Part shown: positions 8,640-23,724 of the stretch, one piece after another
Layout of the letters: each line of letters starts with the position of its first letter
Position numbering within the stretch: position 1 is the stretch's first letter
From: Nocardia africana NBRC 100379
Lineage (GTDB): Bacteria; Actinomycetota; Actinomycetes; Mycobacteriales; Mycobacteriaceae
NCBI RefSeq assembly: GCF_001612635.1
Contig: NZ_BDAV01000007.1
Span: forward strand, 372,001-436,000
Direction: 5' to 3'
Length of the DNA: 64,000 bases
Position numbers and translations under genes: made by a program
The notes under the pieces: model-generated
The model's input: only the letters and a program-made list of their open reading frames with translations
Told to the model about the DNA's origin: nothing
Database searches by the model: none

Positions 8640-9337
8640 CCGGCCAGCTCGATCACACTGCGCGGCGCGGACAACGCCAGTTCGGTCGGAAAACTCAAGC
8701 GCACCAAGCGATGTGGTGGTTCCACTTCGATATGGGCCACGAACGGTGGCAGCAATCCGCCGATCATCTTGTCCAGCAACATGTTCACCTGTCCGAAGCC
8801 GGGCCGCAGGCGCACCTGGCGGCATTCGATCGCGCCTGCGCCGACAGCCAGGACCGTGCGCTTGTCCACACGCGCGACCAGAGGCCAATGCACCGAGAAC
8901 GCCAGCCAGGTATCGATCGACTGCACCGAGCCCTCGGTGAGGTCGAGGCCGCGCAACAGGGTCAGGCCGCCGACGACCGGCATGAGGTCGGTGGGGAACG
9001 GTGTGGGCGCGCCGCCGATCGGCAGGTGGACGGTGTCGATGAAATGCGCCTCCTCCCGGGAGACGACCGCGCCGCGGGAGCGGGTTTCGGCGCGGTAGTC
9101 CTCGGCGCGCAGGAATCCGCCGATCCGGCCGAACCGCTGATCGACGGTCAGTTCCAGTTCGCCGTCGCCGCTGGATGCCTCGAGCAGCGTCCGGTAGCCG
9201 CCGTTCTCGTGGGTGACGACGCTGGTCAGCTCGAAACTTGAACCGCGCCCGTCGGTTTCGACGGTGTACCGGCACTTTTCGCCGTCGGGTATGCCGGGGT
9301 CGCGAAAGAGAGTGGGCACCGTACCTGCTGGAACCAC
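8636..9337 (-). CDS. Unknown 233-aa protein in the PKS operon
   Basis: No family recognised. The sequence looks beta-rich (alternating stretches such as CRYTVETDGRGSSFELTSVV and GELELTVDQRFG), has no signal peptide or membrane helix, and contains HLPIGGAPTPFPTDLMPVVGGLTLLRGL in its centre. The overall pattern recalls DUF3108/LolA-like lipid-binding beta folds, but this is only an impression. GTG 9337 is preceded by a perfect AGGAGG ribosome site, and the gene sits 15 nt after papA and overlaps the MFS gene by 4 nt. It is therefore an integral part of the operon and may bind, tailor or hand over the lipid product. Confidence 0.8.
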   Translation of the reverse strand: MVPAGTVPTLFRDPGIPDGEKCRYTVETDGRGSSFELTSVVTHENGGYRTLLEASSGDGELELTVDQRFGRIGGFLRAEDYRAETRSRGAVVSREEAHFIDTVHLPIGGAPTPFPTDLMPVVGGLTLLRGLDLTEGSVQSIDTWLAFSVHWPLVARVDKRTVLAVGAGAIECRQVRLRPGFGQVNMLLDKMIGGLLPPFVAHIEVEPPHRLVRLSFPTELALSAPRSVIELAG

Positions 9338-9352
9338 GAAACCTCCTGTCGT

Positions 9353-10774
9353 TCAGTTCGTTTCCGCGCCACGATCGATGATCGACGCGAAAACCGAGCG
9401 CATCGCCGCGATATAGCGCTCCACCGAGTCGTGGGCGACCGCGGTGTCGGGGTAGATGACGCTCAGCGTGGTCCCGGACGGCAGCCGGTTGACCCAGATC
9501 AGCGCCTCTTCCGACGCGGCACGGTTGGCGTAGACGCCGGCGGTGACCTCGTCGAAGAATTCGTGGCCCAGGAAGTCGCGGGCGTCGATGAACGAGATCA
9601 TCGGTGTGACCCAGCCGGGTTCGGCCTTGATCTCCGAGTCCGCGGGCAGCAGTTCGAGCACCCGGTGGAACGAGGTGGGCGCCAGGCGGAGCCCGTTCTC
9701 GTAGGCGCGCTGGGCCAGTGTCAGCGTACGGGTGACGGGGGTGCCGGGGCCGAGCGGAAAGGCCACCGGCACCAGCGTCACGTACCAGCCGACCGAATTG
9801 CCCTCCGCCGCCGAGGTTCTCGTGCTCACCGGAGTCATCCCGAAGTAGTAATCGGAATCGGTGAGATCACGTTCGGCCAGGGCCGCGGCCGCGAAGACCC
9901 CGCCCACGAATTCCGCGTCGTTGGCCCGGCAGATCTCTTCGAAGGCCAGCGCCTGCTGTTCGTCCAGCAGAGTGACCGTGCGGTGGGCGCTGCGGTTGTA
10001 GCCGTCGGAGCGCTTGCCGAGGTCCAGCGGGAACGAGGGCAGCCGATTGTCGTTGCCGCGCAACAACTGTAACCACTTCTGCACGCCCGGCGAGGACAGC
10101 GTCAGCATATCGCTGTAGGCCCGTTCGGTGACGCAGTAGTCCAGATAGCTCGCCGCCGGTGGCAGCGGTTCGGCCTCGCCGCTCAGTTCGGCCAGATACA
10201 GCTGCGCGAAATCGGAGGCGGACAGGTACTGCCCGAGACCGTCGGTGTGCAGGTGGTCGACGGCGAGGTAGACCGTGGTCGCGTCACCGTGTTCGATGGC
10301 CCCGAAGGTGAAGCAATCCCACTGGAACGGATCGGGAGTGGTCTTCTCGACGTGCTGACGGATCGCGGCCGGATCGTCTATCCACCCGTAGTCGATCGGA
10401 ATGAAATCCACCACGTCCTCGGGCACCAGATGCCGCCGCACGGTGCCGTCGGCGCCGATGTCGAACCACGTCCGGAAGGTGTCGTGCCGCAACAGGAAGG
10501 TGTTGACGATCCGCGTCATCGCCTCCCGGTCCAGGCCACCGGTCGGAATCTGCGCGGTGGCCAGGCACAGTCCGGAGAAACGGAAATCGGCGGCGGCGTG
10601 CCGATCCGCCTGGCGCAGATACTGTTCCTGTTGCAGCGACGGGGGCGCCGGATGCACCGGGGCGGTCCTGGCCCGCGCCACCGCTTCCGGTGACGCGACC
10701 CAGGTGACCATCCGCCCCGGCGGCGGCGACCATTCGTCGATGAGTCCGAAGTCGACCACGGTTACACCACTCAC
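9353..10774 (-). CDS. PapA-like polyketide-associated acyltransferase
   Basis: A 473-aa condensation-domain acyltransferase closest in layout to mycobacterial PapA1/PapA2/PapA3, which acylate trehalose with PKS-made or long fatty acids. The catalytic HxxxDG motif is present as DHLHTDG, and a DFGW-like structural motif appears as NSVGWYV. The N-terminus VVDFGLIDEWSPPPGRMVTW aligns with the conserved Pap start, which favours GTG 10774; GTG 10759 is possible and neither has an ideal ribosome site. It lies 31 nt after the PKS stop and 15 nt before the next gene. Role inferred: esterification of the PKS product onto a sugar or alcohol acceptor. Confidence 0.87.
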   Translation of the reverse strand: MSGVTVVDFGLIDEWSPPPGRMVTWVASPEAVARARTAPVHPAPPSLQQEQYLRQADRHAAADFRFSGLCLATAQIPTGGLDREAMTRIVNTFLLRHDTFRTWFDIGADGTVRRHLVPEDVVDFIPIDYGWIDDPAAIRQHVEKTTPDPFQWDCFTFGAIEHGDATTVYLAVDHLHTDGLGQYLSASDFAQLYLAELSGEAEPLPPAASYLDYCVTERAYSDMLTLSSPGVQKWLQLLRGNDNRLPSFPLDLGKRSDGYNRSAHRTVTLLDEQQALAFEEICRANDAEFVGGVFAAAALAERDLTDSDYYFGMTPVSTRTSAAEGNSVGWYVTLVPVAFPLGPGTPVTRTLTLAQRAYENGLRLAPTSFHRVLELLPADSEIKAEPGWVTPMISFIDARDFLGHEFFDEVTAGVYANRAASEEALIWVNRLPSGTTLSVIYPDTAVAHDSVERYIAAMRSVFASIIDRGAETN

Positions 10775-10805
10775 TTCCACCGGAGGGCACCGACACGGTG
10801 GGCCA

Positions 10806-17246
<6,441 letters not shown>

Positions 17247-17791
17247 GAATATCCTCCGGTCTCGCGTTCAGAGGCCACCGGCTGATCTCGGCGACTCACT
17301 CGTCTCTCTGCGGTCCTGGGCGTTGACCGATGGCGCCCACGCTATTGACCGTGATCGAGGAAGGAAGAGATTCGTGGCACTTTTGGACCCTCCAACCAAC
17401 GGCACGCGGCGAATTTGTGAACCCACCCAGCCGCTACGCCGAAGAGTTCGATGCCGACCACTCGGTCTCTGAAAGCTCAGGGACGCAACGATATTCGGTG
17501 CAAATGGCCGATGGTCCGCTCAGCGTAACAGCGGGATTTGCTCACCACTCACAAGATCGGCGCACCGCGATTATGATCCGTCGGTATATCGCTGTGCATC
17601 GACCGAATTCGCACGTAACCCGTTCTATCTTTCCTCGAACGCTCATTTTCTCGAGGGAGCTGTCGGCCGCCCCGACGACAACGCGGCGGTTAATTTCCGG
17701 GAATTCCGCCGAAACCCCAGGTCCGGTCTCGGGACGAGCGTCGTGAAACGACAGCCGAACCGATCCGCGCAAACAGTTGGGAGCCGGCACT
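17247..17791. other. 545-bp divergent promoter region of the lipid locus
   Basis: Separates the PKS start (minus) from the MmpL start (plus) and is visibly lower in GC than its flanks, as expected of promoters. It contains two TTGACCG copies about 22 bp apart near 17324 and 17346. A 138-codon plus-strand frame (17330-17746) has no recognised domain, no clear ribosome site and poor codon bias. I see no gene here. Confidence 0.6.
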
Positions 17792-20023
17792 TTGTCCGCC
17801 GAATCGAATCACTGGGCCGATGTCGTGCTGCGCCGGCGGTTCACGGTGATCGGTGTGCTGGTGACCGGCCTGCTCGCCCTCGGCTGGTACGGGCTCGGCC
17901 TCGGCGAGCACCTCAGCTCCAGCGGCTGGGACGATCCGTCCTCGGAATCGGTGCGGGCCGCGCACGTCCACGAGGAGATCTTCGGGCGCGACCACAGCGC
18001 CGACGTGGTGCTGCTGTATCACGCACCGCCGGGCGCGACGATCGACGATCCGGCCTTCGCCGCGACGATCGTGGCGAGTCTCGACAGTCTGCCGGACCGG
18101 TTTCCGCAACAGATCGACCGGGTGAACGGGGCATACTGGCCCACCAGAACCGGTGTGGCGCTACCGGACATCTTCGGCTCCCCGGACCACGAGCACGCCT
18201 TCGCCTCGATCGCCGTTCACGGCGACAACCCCACCGAGCAGATGCGCAACTACCGCGCCGTCGCGCACGCCTTCGATGTGCCCGGAGTGCACATGGAGGT
18301 CGCCGGCGGGCAGGCGGTCGCCGGCGCCCTGAACGACACCATGGCCCACGATCAGCAGCGCATGGAACTGTTCGCGATTCCCGCGGTGGCGGTGCTGCTG
18401 TTCTTCCTCTTCGGCGGTGTGGTGGCGGCGGGGCTGCCGTTGATCGTCGGCGGGCTCACGGTGCTCGGCGCCTGGGGCCTCATCCGGTTGCTGACCACCG
18501 TCACCGAGGTGAATTCCTTCGTCTCGCCGGTGGTTTCGATGGTCGGGCTCGGCCTGGCCATCGACTACGGGCTGTTCGTGCTGAGCCGGTTCCGCGACGA
18601 ACTCGCCGCCGGCCGCGAGGTCGACGACGCGGTGCGGCGTTCGGTGGCGACCGCGGGCCACACCGTGGTGTTCTCCGCGACCATCGTGGCGGTGGCCGCC
18701 GCCGGAATTCTCGTGTTCCCGCAGGGCTTTCTGCGCTCGTTCGCCTACGGCGCCATCATCACCATCTCGCTGGCCGCGTTCACCTCGGTGACGCTGCTGC
18801 CCGCGATGCTGGCGGTGCTCGGCCACCGGGTGGACCGCTTCGGCGTTCCCTGGTTCCGCCGGAGCACGCCGCCGGGCCGGGTTCCGGACAACCTCTGGGG
18901 GCGGATCGCCGACCGCGTCATGAAAAGGCCACTGGTCGTGGCGGTTTCGGTGGTCATCGGACTGCTGGTGCTGATCGCGCCGATCCGGGACCTGGCCTTC
19001 GGCACGATCAACGAACGCTTCCTGCCGCCGGATCATCCGACGCGGCTGGCCCAGCAGCACTTCGACGAGATCTTCCCGCTGCGCCGCATCAACCCGATCG
19101 ATCTGGTGCTGATCACCTACGACCCCGCCGCCAAGGACACCGTGCTGGCCGAGGCCGGCCATGCCCCGGGCCTCGCGGCGCCGTTTCCCGCCTGGTTGCA
19201 GCGGCCCGCGCAGTCGAGTGTGTTCACCACGCAGACGGTGCTCGCGCCCACCGCCGTCAAGGACGCGGCGATCGACTACCTGCGCGCGATGCCGCTGCCG
19301 AAGGGCGCCACCCTGCTCGTCGGCGGGCAGCCCGCCATCGAGAAGGACAGCATCGACGCCCTCGTGCACCGCATACCGCTGGTGATCGCCCTCGTATTCC
19401 TCGCCACCACCGCGCTGATGGCGGTGAGTTTCCGCTCGCTGGTGCTGCCGTTGAAGGCCGGCGCGCTGAATCTGCTCGGGCTCGGCTCCACCGTCGGAAT
19501 CCTGACCTGGATCTTCATCGACGGGCACGGCGCCGGAGCACTCGGCTTCACCCCGCAGCCGATCATGTCCCTGGTCCTGGTGGTGATCGTGTCGGTGATC
19601 TACGGACTGTCCACCGACTACGAGATATTTCTGCTCTCCCGCATGGTCGAGGCGCGGGCCGCGGGCGCGTCCACCCGCGAGGCCGTCCGCGCCGGCGTCG
19701 CCCACACCGGGCGCATCATCACCGCGGCCGCCCTGATCCTGCTGGTGGTCACCGGCGCTTTCGCGCTGTCGGATCTGGTGATGATGCAGTACATCGCCTT
19801 CGGCATGGTGGCCGCGTTGCTCATCGACGCGACGATTCTGCGCGTGCTGTTGGTTCCGGCGACGATGCGCCTGCTCGGTGACGCCTGCTGGTGGGCGCCG
19901 CGGTGGTTGCGACGCGAGCCGGTGGCCGCACCCGCGGGCACCGAAACGGACTCTCCCACAGAGCTTTTCGAATACCGGGACGGCGTTACACCCCTGCCCG
20001 CACCGGTGACGAGCCACCGGTGA
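17792..20023 (+). CDS. MmpL-family (RND) lipid transporter
   Basis: A 743-aa MMPL protein with two RND halves: helix 1 at about residues 20-40, an outer loop, then helices 2-6, a cytoplasmic linker (RSTPPGRVPDNLWGR), helix 7 and a second loop, and helices 8-12. The proton-relay type motifs are present: GLGLAIDYGLFVLSRFRDE in the first half and YGLSTDYEIFLLSRMVE in the second. MmpL proteins move acylated glycolipids to the outer envelope. Start: TTG 17792 has a GGGAG ribosome site 8 nt upstream; TTG 17777 is an alternative. Divergent from the PKS operon, so probably co-regulated and responsible for exporting its product. It is shorter than MmpL3-type proteins and has no long C-terminal tail. 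Confidence 0.92.
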   Translation: MSAESNHWADVVLRRRFTVIGVLVTGLLALGWYGLGLGEHLSSSGWDDPSSESVRAAHVHEEIFGRDHSADVVLLYHAPPGATIDDPAFAATIVASLDSLPDRFPQQIDRVNGAYWPTRTGVALPDIFGSPDHEHAFASIAVHGDNPTEQMRNYRAVAHAFDVPGVHMEVAGGQAVAGALNDTMAHDQQRMELFAIPAVAVLLFFLFGGVVAAGLPLIVGGLTVLGAWGLIRLLTTVTEVNSFVSPVVSMVGLGLAIDYGLFVLSRFRDELAAGREVDDAVRRSVATAGHTVVFSATIVAVAAAGILVFPQGFLRSFAYGAIITISLAAFTSVTLLPAMLAVLGHRVDRFGVPWFRRSTPPGRVPDNLWGRIADRVMKRPLVVAVSVVIGLLVLIAPIRDLAFGTINERFLPPDHPTRLAQQHFDEIFPLRRINPIDLVLITYDPAAKDTVLAEAGHAPGLAAPFPAWLQRPAQSSVFTTQTVLAPTAVKDAAIDYLRAMPLPKGATLLVGGQPAIEKDSIDALVHRIPLVIALVFLATTALMAVSFRSLVLPLKAGALNLLGLGSTVGILTWIFIDGHGAGALGFTPQPIMSLVLVVIVSVIYGLSTDYEIFLLSRMVEARAAGASTREAVRAGVAHTGRIITAAALILLVVTGAFALSDLVMMQYIAFGMVAALLIDATILRVLLVPATMRLLGDACWWAPRWLRREPVAAPAGTETDSPTELFEYRDGVTPLPAPVTSHR

Positions 20024-20027
20024 CGAG
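20001..20027 (+). repeat. Tandem 13-nt direct repeat over the mmpL stop
   Basis: CACCGGTGACGAG occurs at 20001-20013 and again at 20015-20027, spanning the stop codon at 20021-20023. Each copy contains the palindrome CACCGGTG, so the two could fold together into a stem. Function unclear; it may be a simple duplication. Confidence 0.4.
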
Positions 20028-20158
20028 GAAAGTCGTCCCGTGACCGGATCACGACTCCCGTCCGGATGTCTCCCGCCCCACGGCATCGCGCTGGGTACAG
20101 TGGCTTCTGCTCCCGATCGGCTCGTCGCACAGGCTCGTACCGGAGAGAAGGAGATGCC

Positions 20159-20827
20159 GTGCCCGAACCCGCAGCCGTCCTCTTCGATATCGACGGCACG
20201 CTCGTCGACTCCAACTATCTGCATGCGGTGACCTGGCATCGAGCCTTCCGCGAGGTCGACGCGGACGTGCCGATCTGGCGGATCCACCGCAGCATCGGCA
20301 TGGACGGCGACGAACTGCTGCGCACCCTCGCCCCCGACCTCGACAGCGAGGCCGCCGATACCGCGAGCGACCTGCACAGCCGGTACTACCTCGACCGCGC
20401 CGACCGACTGACCCTGCTACCCGGCGCCCGCGAGATCCTGCGGCATCTGCATGATCTGGGCCTGCGGGTCGTCCTGGCCACGTCCGCGCCGCCGGACGAA
20501 CTGGCTCGGTTGCGCGACCTGCTCGACGCCGAGGCGTGGCTGTACGCGGTGACGGGCGCCGAAGACGTCGAGACGGCCAAACCCGACCCGACCATCGTCC
20601 GGGTGGCCTTGGACCGGGCCGGGGTCACGGCGCAGCGAGCGGTGTTCGTCGGCGATACGGTCTGGGACATGCGCGCCTCCACCGAGCTGGGGGTGGCGGC
20701 GATCGGCGTCCTGAGCGGCGGAATTTCCCGCGGCGAATTGGAGGGCGACGGCGCGGCATACGTCTGCGACGATGTCGCCCAGCTGCGCCGTGACCTGCAT
20801 CGCAGCCCGCTCGCGTCGCTTCTCTGA
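20159..20827 (+). CDS. HAD-family hydrolase (phosphoglycolate phosphatase-like)
   Basis: A 222-aa haloacid dehalogenase-superfamily phosphatase with a small helical cap. Motif I is FDIDGTLVDS (nucleophile Asp and acid Asp at residues 9 and 11), motif II ATSAPP, motif III lysine in AKPDP, and motif IV GDTVWDM. The layout matches beta-phosphoglucomutase or phosphoglycolate phosphatase-like enzymes; the substrate is not readable. Start GTG 20159 has AAGGAG 5 nt upstream and gives the canonical N-terminus PEPAAVLFDIDG; the ATG at 20154 is out of frame. It lies 135 bp after mmpL and may have its own promoter. Confidence 0.88.
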   Translation: MPEPAAVLFDIDGTLVDSNYLHAVTWHRAFREVDADVPIWRIHRSIGMDGDELLRTLAPDLDSEAADTASDLHSRYYLDRADRLTLLPGAREILRHLHDLGLRVVLATSAPPDELARLRDLLDAEAWLYAVTGAEDVETAKPDPTIVRVALDRAGVTAQRAVFVGDTVWDMRASTELGVAAIGVLSGGISRGELEGDGAAYVCDDVAQLRRDLHRSPLASLL

Positions 20828-20865
20828 TCGTCTCCGGCGCGAATTCGTTACCGCCTCGAGAATCA

Positions 20866-20883
20866 TGTCACCGTCCGGTGACA
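20866..20883. repeat. 18-nt palindrome TGTCACCG-TC-CGGTGACA
   Basis: Perfect 8-bp arms with a 2-nt centre, 39 nt beyond the HAD stop and 116 nt before the AraC start. The short centre favours a protein-binding operator over an RNA hairpin; AraC-family autoregulation is possible but unproved. Confidence 0.45.
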
Positions 20884-20998
20884 CGACGCGCGCCGCGGCA
20901 ACACTATGGACAAGTAGGCTCCGAAGTCCGCACGGCGCGCCCGGACAGGCGACCGTGCCCGAAGCAGTGGGAGCGGCACAGCAGAGGATCACCGACCG

Positions 20999-21946
20999 AT
21001 GACCGTAGAGTTCGACAGCGACAGCTTGGCTGCCACCGAGCAGTTCCTGAATCGGAACTACACGACCATGGATATCGGCAACGCCACCGAGGTGCCGGTC
21101 CGCACCCGGATCGCGCGCGACATGCTGGGCCAGGTGAGTCTCGACCGGCTCGAACTCGGATTCGACATGAGCTACGACGCCGATCCGCTGAACAAGATCT
21201 GCCTGATCGGGGTGGACGCCGGGTGGGTCGAGGAAGAATACGTCGATGCGGGCAACGACACGTTCGGGCCGGGCGAGATCGGCATTCTGACCCCGCCGGA
21301 TCTGCCGTACTCCGGTGTCGTCCACCAGGCCACCTTCACCATCACGATGTTCGATCCATCCCTCCTCGGCAGAGTCGCCTCGGCGAATCGTCCCGATGTC
21401 GGCGACGTGGCCCTCTCGGGCCATCGCACCGTGACGCCGGAGGCGGGTGATCGGCTCACCGCGGTGATCTCGCATATGCAACAACTCGCCGCCTCCTACG
21501 ACGGGGACGTGCCGCCGCTGGTGGCGGCCACGGCGTCGCAATATCTGGCGGCGACCGTGTTGCACGCGTTTCCGAACACGGCCGGCCTCGAGGCGACTCC
21601 GGTCGATCGCCGAGACGCGCATCCGCTGACCGTGCGTCGCGCGGTGGCCTTTATGGAGTCCCATATCCAGGAGGACATCGCGGTGACCGACATCGCCGCG
21701 GCGGCCTATGTGACCGTGCGAGCGCTGCAGCTCGCGTTCCGCCGGCACCTGGACACGACACCGACGGCCTATCTGAAGCGGATGCGGCTTCGCGGAGCCC
21801 ACGAAGACCTGGTCGCGGGCAGTGCGGTGGACGGGGACACCGTCGCCGCCATCGCCGGCGCATGGGGTTTCGGGCACCCCGGCCGGTTCGCCGCCCTCTA
21901 CCGGCGCCACTACGGGCGCTCCCCCGCCGCGACACTGGCCGGCTGA
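20999..21946 (+). CDS. AraC-family transcriptional regulator
   Basis: A 315-aa regulator with an N-terminal sensor domain of the AraC_binding_2/cupin type (about residues 25-190) and a C-terminal double-HTH AraC domain (about 213-312). The DNA-binding part is recognised by HIQEDIAVTDIAAAAYVTVRALQLAFRRHL and the second helix pair AWGFGHPGRFAALYRRHYGRSP, which matches the family signature. ATG 20999 follows AGAGGATCACC. It is monocistronic, between the HAD gene and the ANTAR gene. A palindrome upstream at 20866-20883 could be its own site. Confidence 0.88.
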   Translation: MTVEFDSDSLAATEQFLNRNYTTMDIGNATEVPVRTRIARDMLGQVSLDRLELGFDMSYDADPLNKICLIGVDAGWVEEEYVDAGNDTFGPGEIGILTPPDLPYSGVVHQATFTITMFDPSLLGRVASANRPDVGDVALSGHRTVTPEAGDRLTAVISHMQQLAASYDGDVPPLVAATASQYLAATVLHAFPNTAGLEATPVDRRDAHPLTVRRAVAFMESHIQEDIAVTDIAAAAYVTVRALQLAFRRHLDTTPTAYLKRMRLRGAHEDLVAGSAVDGDTVAAIAGAWGFGHPGRFAALYRRHYGRSPAATLAG

Positions 21947-22054
21947 GCGCTTGACCGGGGCATATACCGGCACAGGGCGACCTCAGGACGAAAAACGAAC
22001 AGTTCAGTCCACTGTGCGTCCGAACGACGGCGGGTTGCGGGGCGGGCGAACATA

Positions 22055-22756
22055 ATGATGCTTGTGCATAGAACCGATCCGCTTCGCAACCACGCGACAC
22101 CCGAGACCACCTCGGGCGCCGCCGGCCACATCCCCCGCGTGGGATCGTTCCGGTTCTGGTTCGCCACCCGCCGCTGGGAATGGTCCGAGGAGGTGTACCG
22201 GATGCACGGCTACACCCCCGGCGGAGTCGTCCCGACCACGGAACTGCTGCTCGCGCACAAACATCCGGACGACCGCGAAGAAGTCGCCAAGACCATCGCC
22301 CGCGCGATCGAACTGGGCGAATCGTTCTCCAGCCGGCATCGGTTCGTCGATACCGCGGGCACCGTGCACAACGTGATGGTCGTCGCCGACCGCATCTACG
22401 ACGACGCCGGGCAGGTCGCCGCCACCGCCGGCTTCTACATCGACCTCACCGACACCCTCGCCGAGAACGAACGCGAAACCCTGTCCGCGACGCTGCCCGA
22501 CATGATCGAGAACCGCGCGGTGATCGAACAGGCCAAGGGCGTGCTGATGCGCATGTACCGCATCAACGCCGAACAGGCCTTCAAGGTGCTGGCCTGGCGC
22601 TCGCAGGAAACCAACACCAAACTGCGCGACCTCGCCGCCCAGATCATCGAGGAACTTCCTCTCGTCGCGCCGCCGGCGCCGGAACATATCACCGCCTTCG
22701 ACCACCTGCTGCTCACCGTGCACACCCGCATCCCACGGTCGAAGGACCGCGACTAG
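22055..22756 (+). CDS. PAS-ANTAR protein (putative antiterminator)
   Basis: A 233-aa protein with an N-terminal PAS_3-like sensor domain (about residues 30-145: FRFWFATRRWEWSEEVYRMHGY through VAATAGFYIDLTD) and a C-terminal ANTAR RNA-binding domain (about 160-215: IENRAVIEQAKGVLMRMYRI and AFKVLAWRSQETNTKLRDLA). ANTAR domains bind paired hexaloop RNA hairpins and prevent termination; in actinobacteria PAS-ANTAR proteins act as stand-alone sensors. Start could be ATG 22055, ATG 22058 or GTG 22064; there is no strong ribosome site. A short dyad (ACAGT at 21999, ACTGT at 22011) lies just upstream. The signal and target RNAs are unknown. Confidence 0.88.
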   Translation: MMLVHRTDPLRNHATPETTSGAAGHIPRVGSFRFWFATRRWEWSEEVYRMHGYTPGGVVPTTELLLAHKHPDDREEVAKTIARAIELGESFSSRHRFVDTAGTVHNVMVVADRIYDDAGQVAATAGFYIDLTDTLAENERETLSATLPDMIENRAVIEQAKGVLMRMYRINAEQAFKVLAWRSQETNTKLRDLAAQIIEELPLVAPPAPEHITAFDHLLLTVHTRIPRSKDRD

Positions 22757-22762
22757 CGGCGA

Positions 22763-22787
22763 GTTTGCCGACGCACTGGCCGGGTAT
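22763..22787 (+). promoter_or_regulatory. SigF/SigB-type promoter
   Basis: GTTT at 22763-22766, a 15-nt spacer, and GGGTAT at 22782-22787 match the general-stress sigma consensus of actinobacteria (GTTT-N15-17-GGGTAT). It ends 35 nt before the ATG at 22823, a normal 5' leader, and follows immediately after the ANTAR gene stop. Confidence 0.7.
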
Positions 22788-22822
22788 TACACAGCGACCG
22801 CCCGCACACCCGGAGGTGCTCG

Positions 22823-22987
22823 ATGTCCGAACGATTCGACGATCAGAGCCGGCCCGCGAATCCCGAGCGCGAGGACGTCTCGCTCAGCGACTCGCCCGTG
22901 ACCAACCGCAAGAGCCCGCTGCTGCTGATGGTCACCATGGTCATCGTGCTGATCGTCATCGTGGTGCTGTTCGTGGTGCTGGGCTGA
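22823..22987 (+). CDS. 54-aa tail-anchored membrane protein
   Basis: Too short for routine ORF calling but well supported: a GGAGG ribosome site 6 nt before ATG 22823, and a SigF/SigB-type promoter at 22763-22787. The product has a charged, Asp/Glu/Arg-rich N-terminal 33 residues and a single strongly hydrophobic C-terminal helix (LLLMVTMVIVLIVIVVLFVV), ending Leu-Gly. The topology resembles small DUF6480-type actinobacterial proteins but the conserved motifs of that family are not present. The next gene, an ABC ATPase-like protein, starts 56 nt downstream, so it may be the first gene of a stress-induced membrane operon. Function unknown. Confidence 0.75.
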   Translation: MSERFDDQSRPANPEREDVSLSDSPVTNRKSPLLLMVTMVIVLIVIVVLFVVLG

Positions 22988-23043
22988 ACGGCGGGGATGT
23001 CGCTGCGGACGCGGGCCGGGGCGCACGGGTTAGTCTCGCCCCG

Positions 23044-23721
23044 ATGGCTTTTCACGGTGTAGAGATCATCGCGCGCGGCATCACGGCCCGCGGAGCGCGG
23101 GGATGCGCGTTCGCGGGAGTGTCGGTGGATGTCGCGGCCGGTCAACTGGGTGTGGTGGCCGGGCCCTCGGGCTCGGGACGAACCTCGCTGCTGCTGGCAT
23201 TGGCCGGGCGAATGCGGTTGGTGGCCGGCAGTGTGGCGGTGGGCGGCTGTCGCCTGCCCGCCGACGCCGCGCGGGTACGGCAACTCGTCGCGGTGGCGCG
23301 AGCCGAGCCGGCGGTCGGCCTCGACGACGAATTACGGGTCGGCGATATCGTCACCGAGCGGACGATGATCGGCGGGCCACGAATCGGACGGGCGGCCGTC
23401 CACGATGCGCTGACCATGCTCGGCGTCGACGCGCCCGCGACGGCGACCGTGGCGGACCTGCCGCCGCGCGAGCAGACTCTGCTCGCCGTGGCGTTGGCGG
23501 CCGCCGAACAACCGGCGGCGATCGTCGTCGACGATGTGGACCGCGGTTGCGACGATACGGATGCCGAACGGATATGGGAGGCGTTGCGCATTCTCACCGG
23601 ACTGGGCTGCACCGTGGTCGCCACGACGACGATTCCGCCGCCCTCGCTCGATGATTCCGTCGCGGTGATCGACCTGCCGCATCCGACCCAGCGAGATCAG
23701 ATCCCCCTTCCGGAGGAGTGA
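23044..23721 (+). CDS. Degenerate ABC transporter ATPase-like protein
   Basis: A 225-aa P-loop protein of ABC layout. Walker A is GPSGSGRTS (about residues 40-48) and a Walker B-like segment AAIVVDDVD lies near 159-167, but the LSGGQ signature is replaced by DLPPREQ, the residue after Walker B is Val-Asp instead of Glu, and the Q-loop and H-loop are hard to find. It may bind ATP without ordinary ABC hydrolysis, or act as a partner or regulator. The gene ends 3 nt before the YhgE/Pip gene and is clearly in the same operon. Similar unusual ATPases accompany Pip-type proteins in actinobacteria. Confidence 0.8.
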   Translation: MAFHGVEIIARGITARGARGCAFAGVSVDVAAGQLGVVAGPSGSGRTSLLLALAGRMRLVAGSVAVGGCRLPADAARVRQLVAVARAEPAVGLDDELRVGDIVTERTMIGGPRIGRAAVHDALTMLGVDAPATATVADLPPREQTLLAVALAAAEQPAAIVVDDVDRGCDDTDAERIWEALRILTGLGCTVVATTTIPPPSLDDSVAVIDLPHPTQRDQIPLPEE

Positions 23722-23724
23722 GCG

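Noticed and set aside
17330..17746. 138-codon plus-strand frame in the PKS/MmpL intergenic region
   Set aside because: No ribosome site, no recognisable domain and poor codon usage; fits promoter DNA better.
18161..20377. 738-codon minus-strand frame opposite mmpL
   Set aside because: Gln/His/Arg-rich antisense shadow without a domain.
22823..22987. Assignment of the 54-aa protein to DUF6480
   Set aside because: Topology is similar but the conserved Gly/Pro-rich motif of that family is not present.
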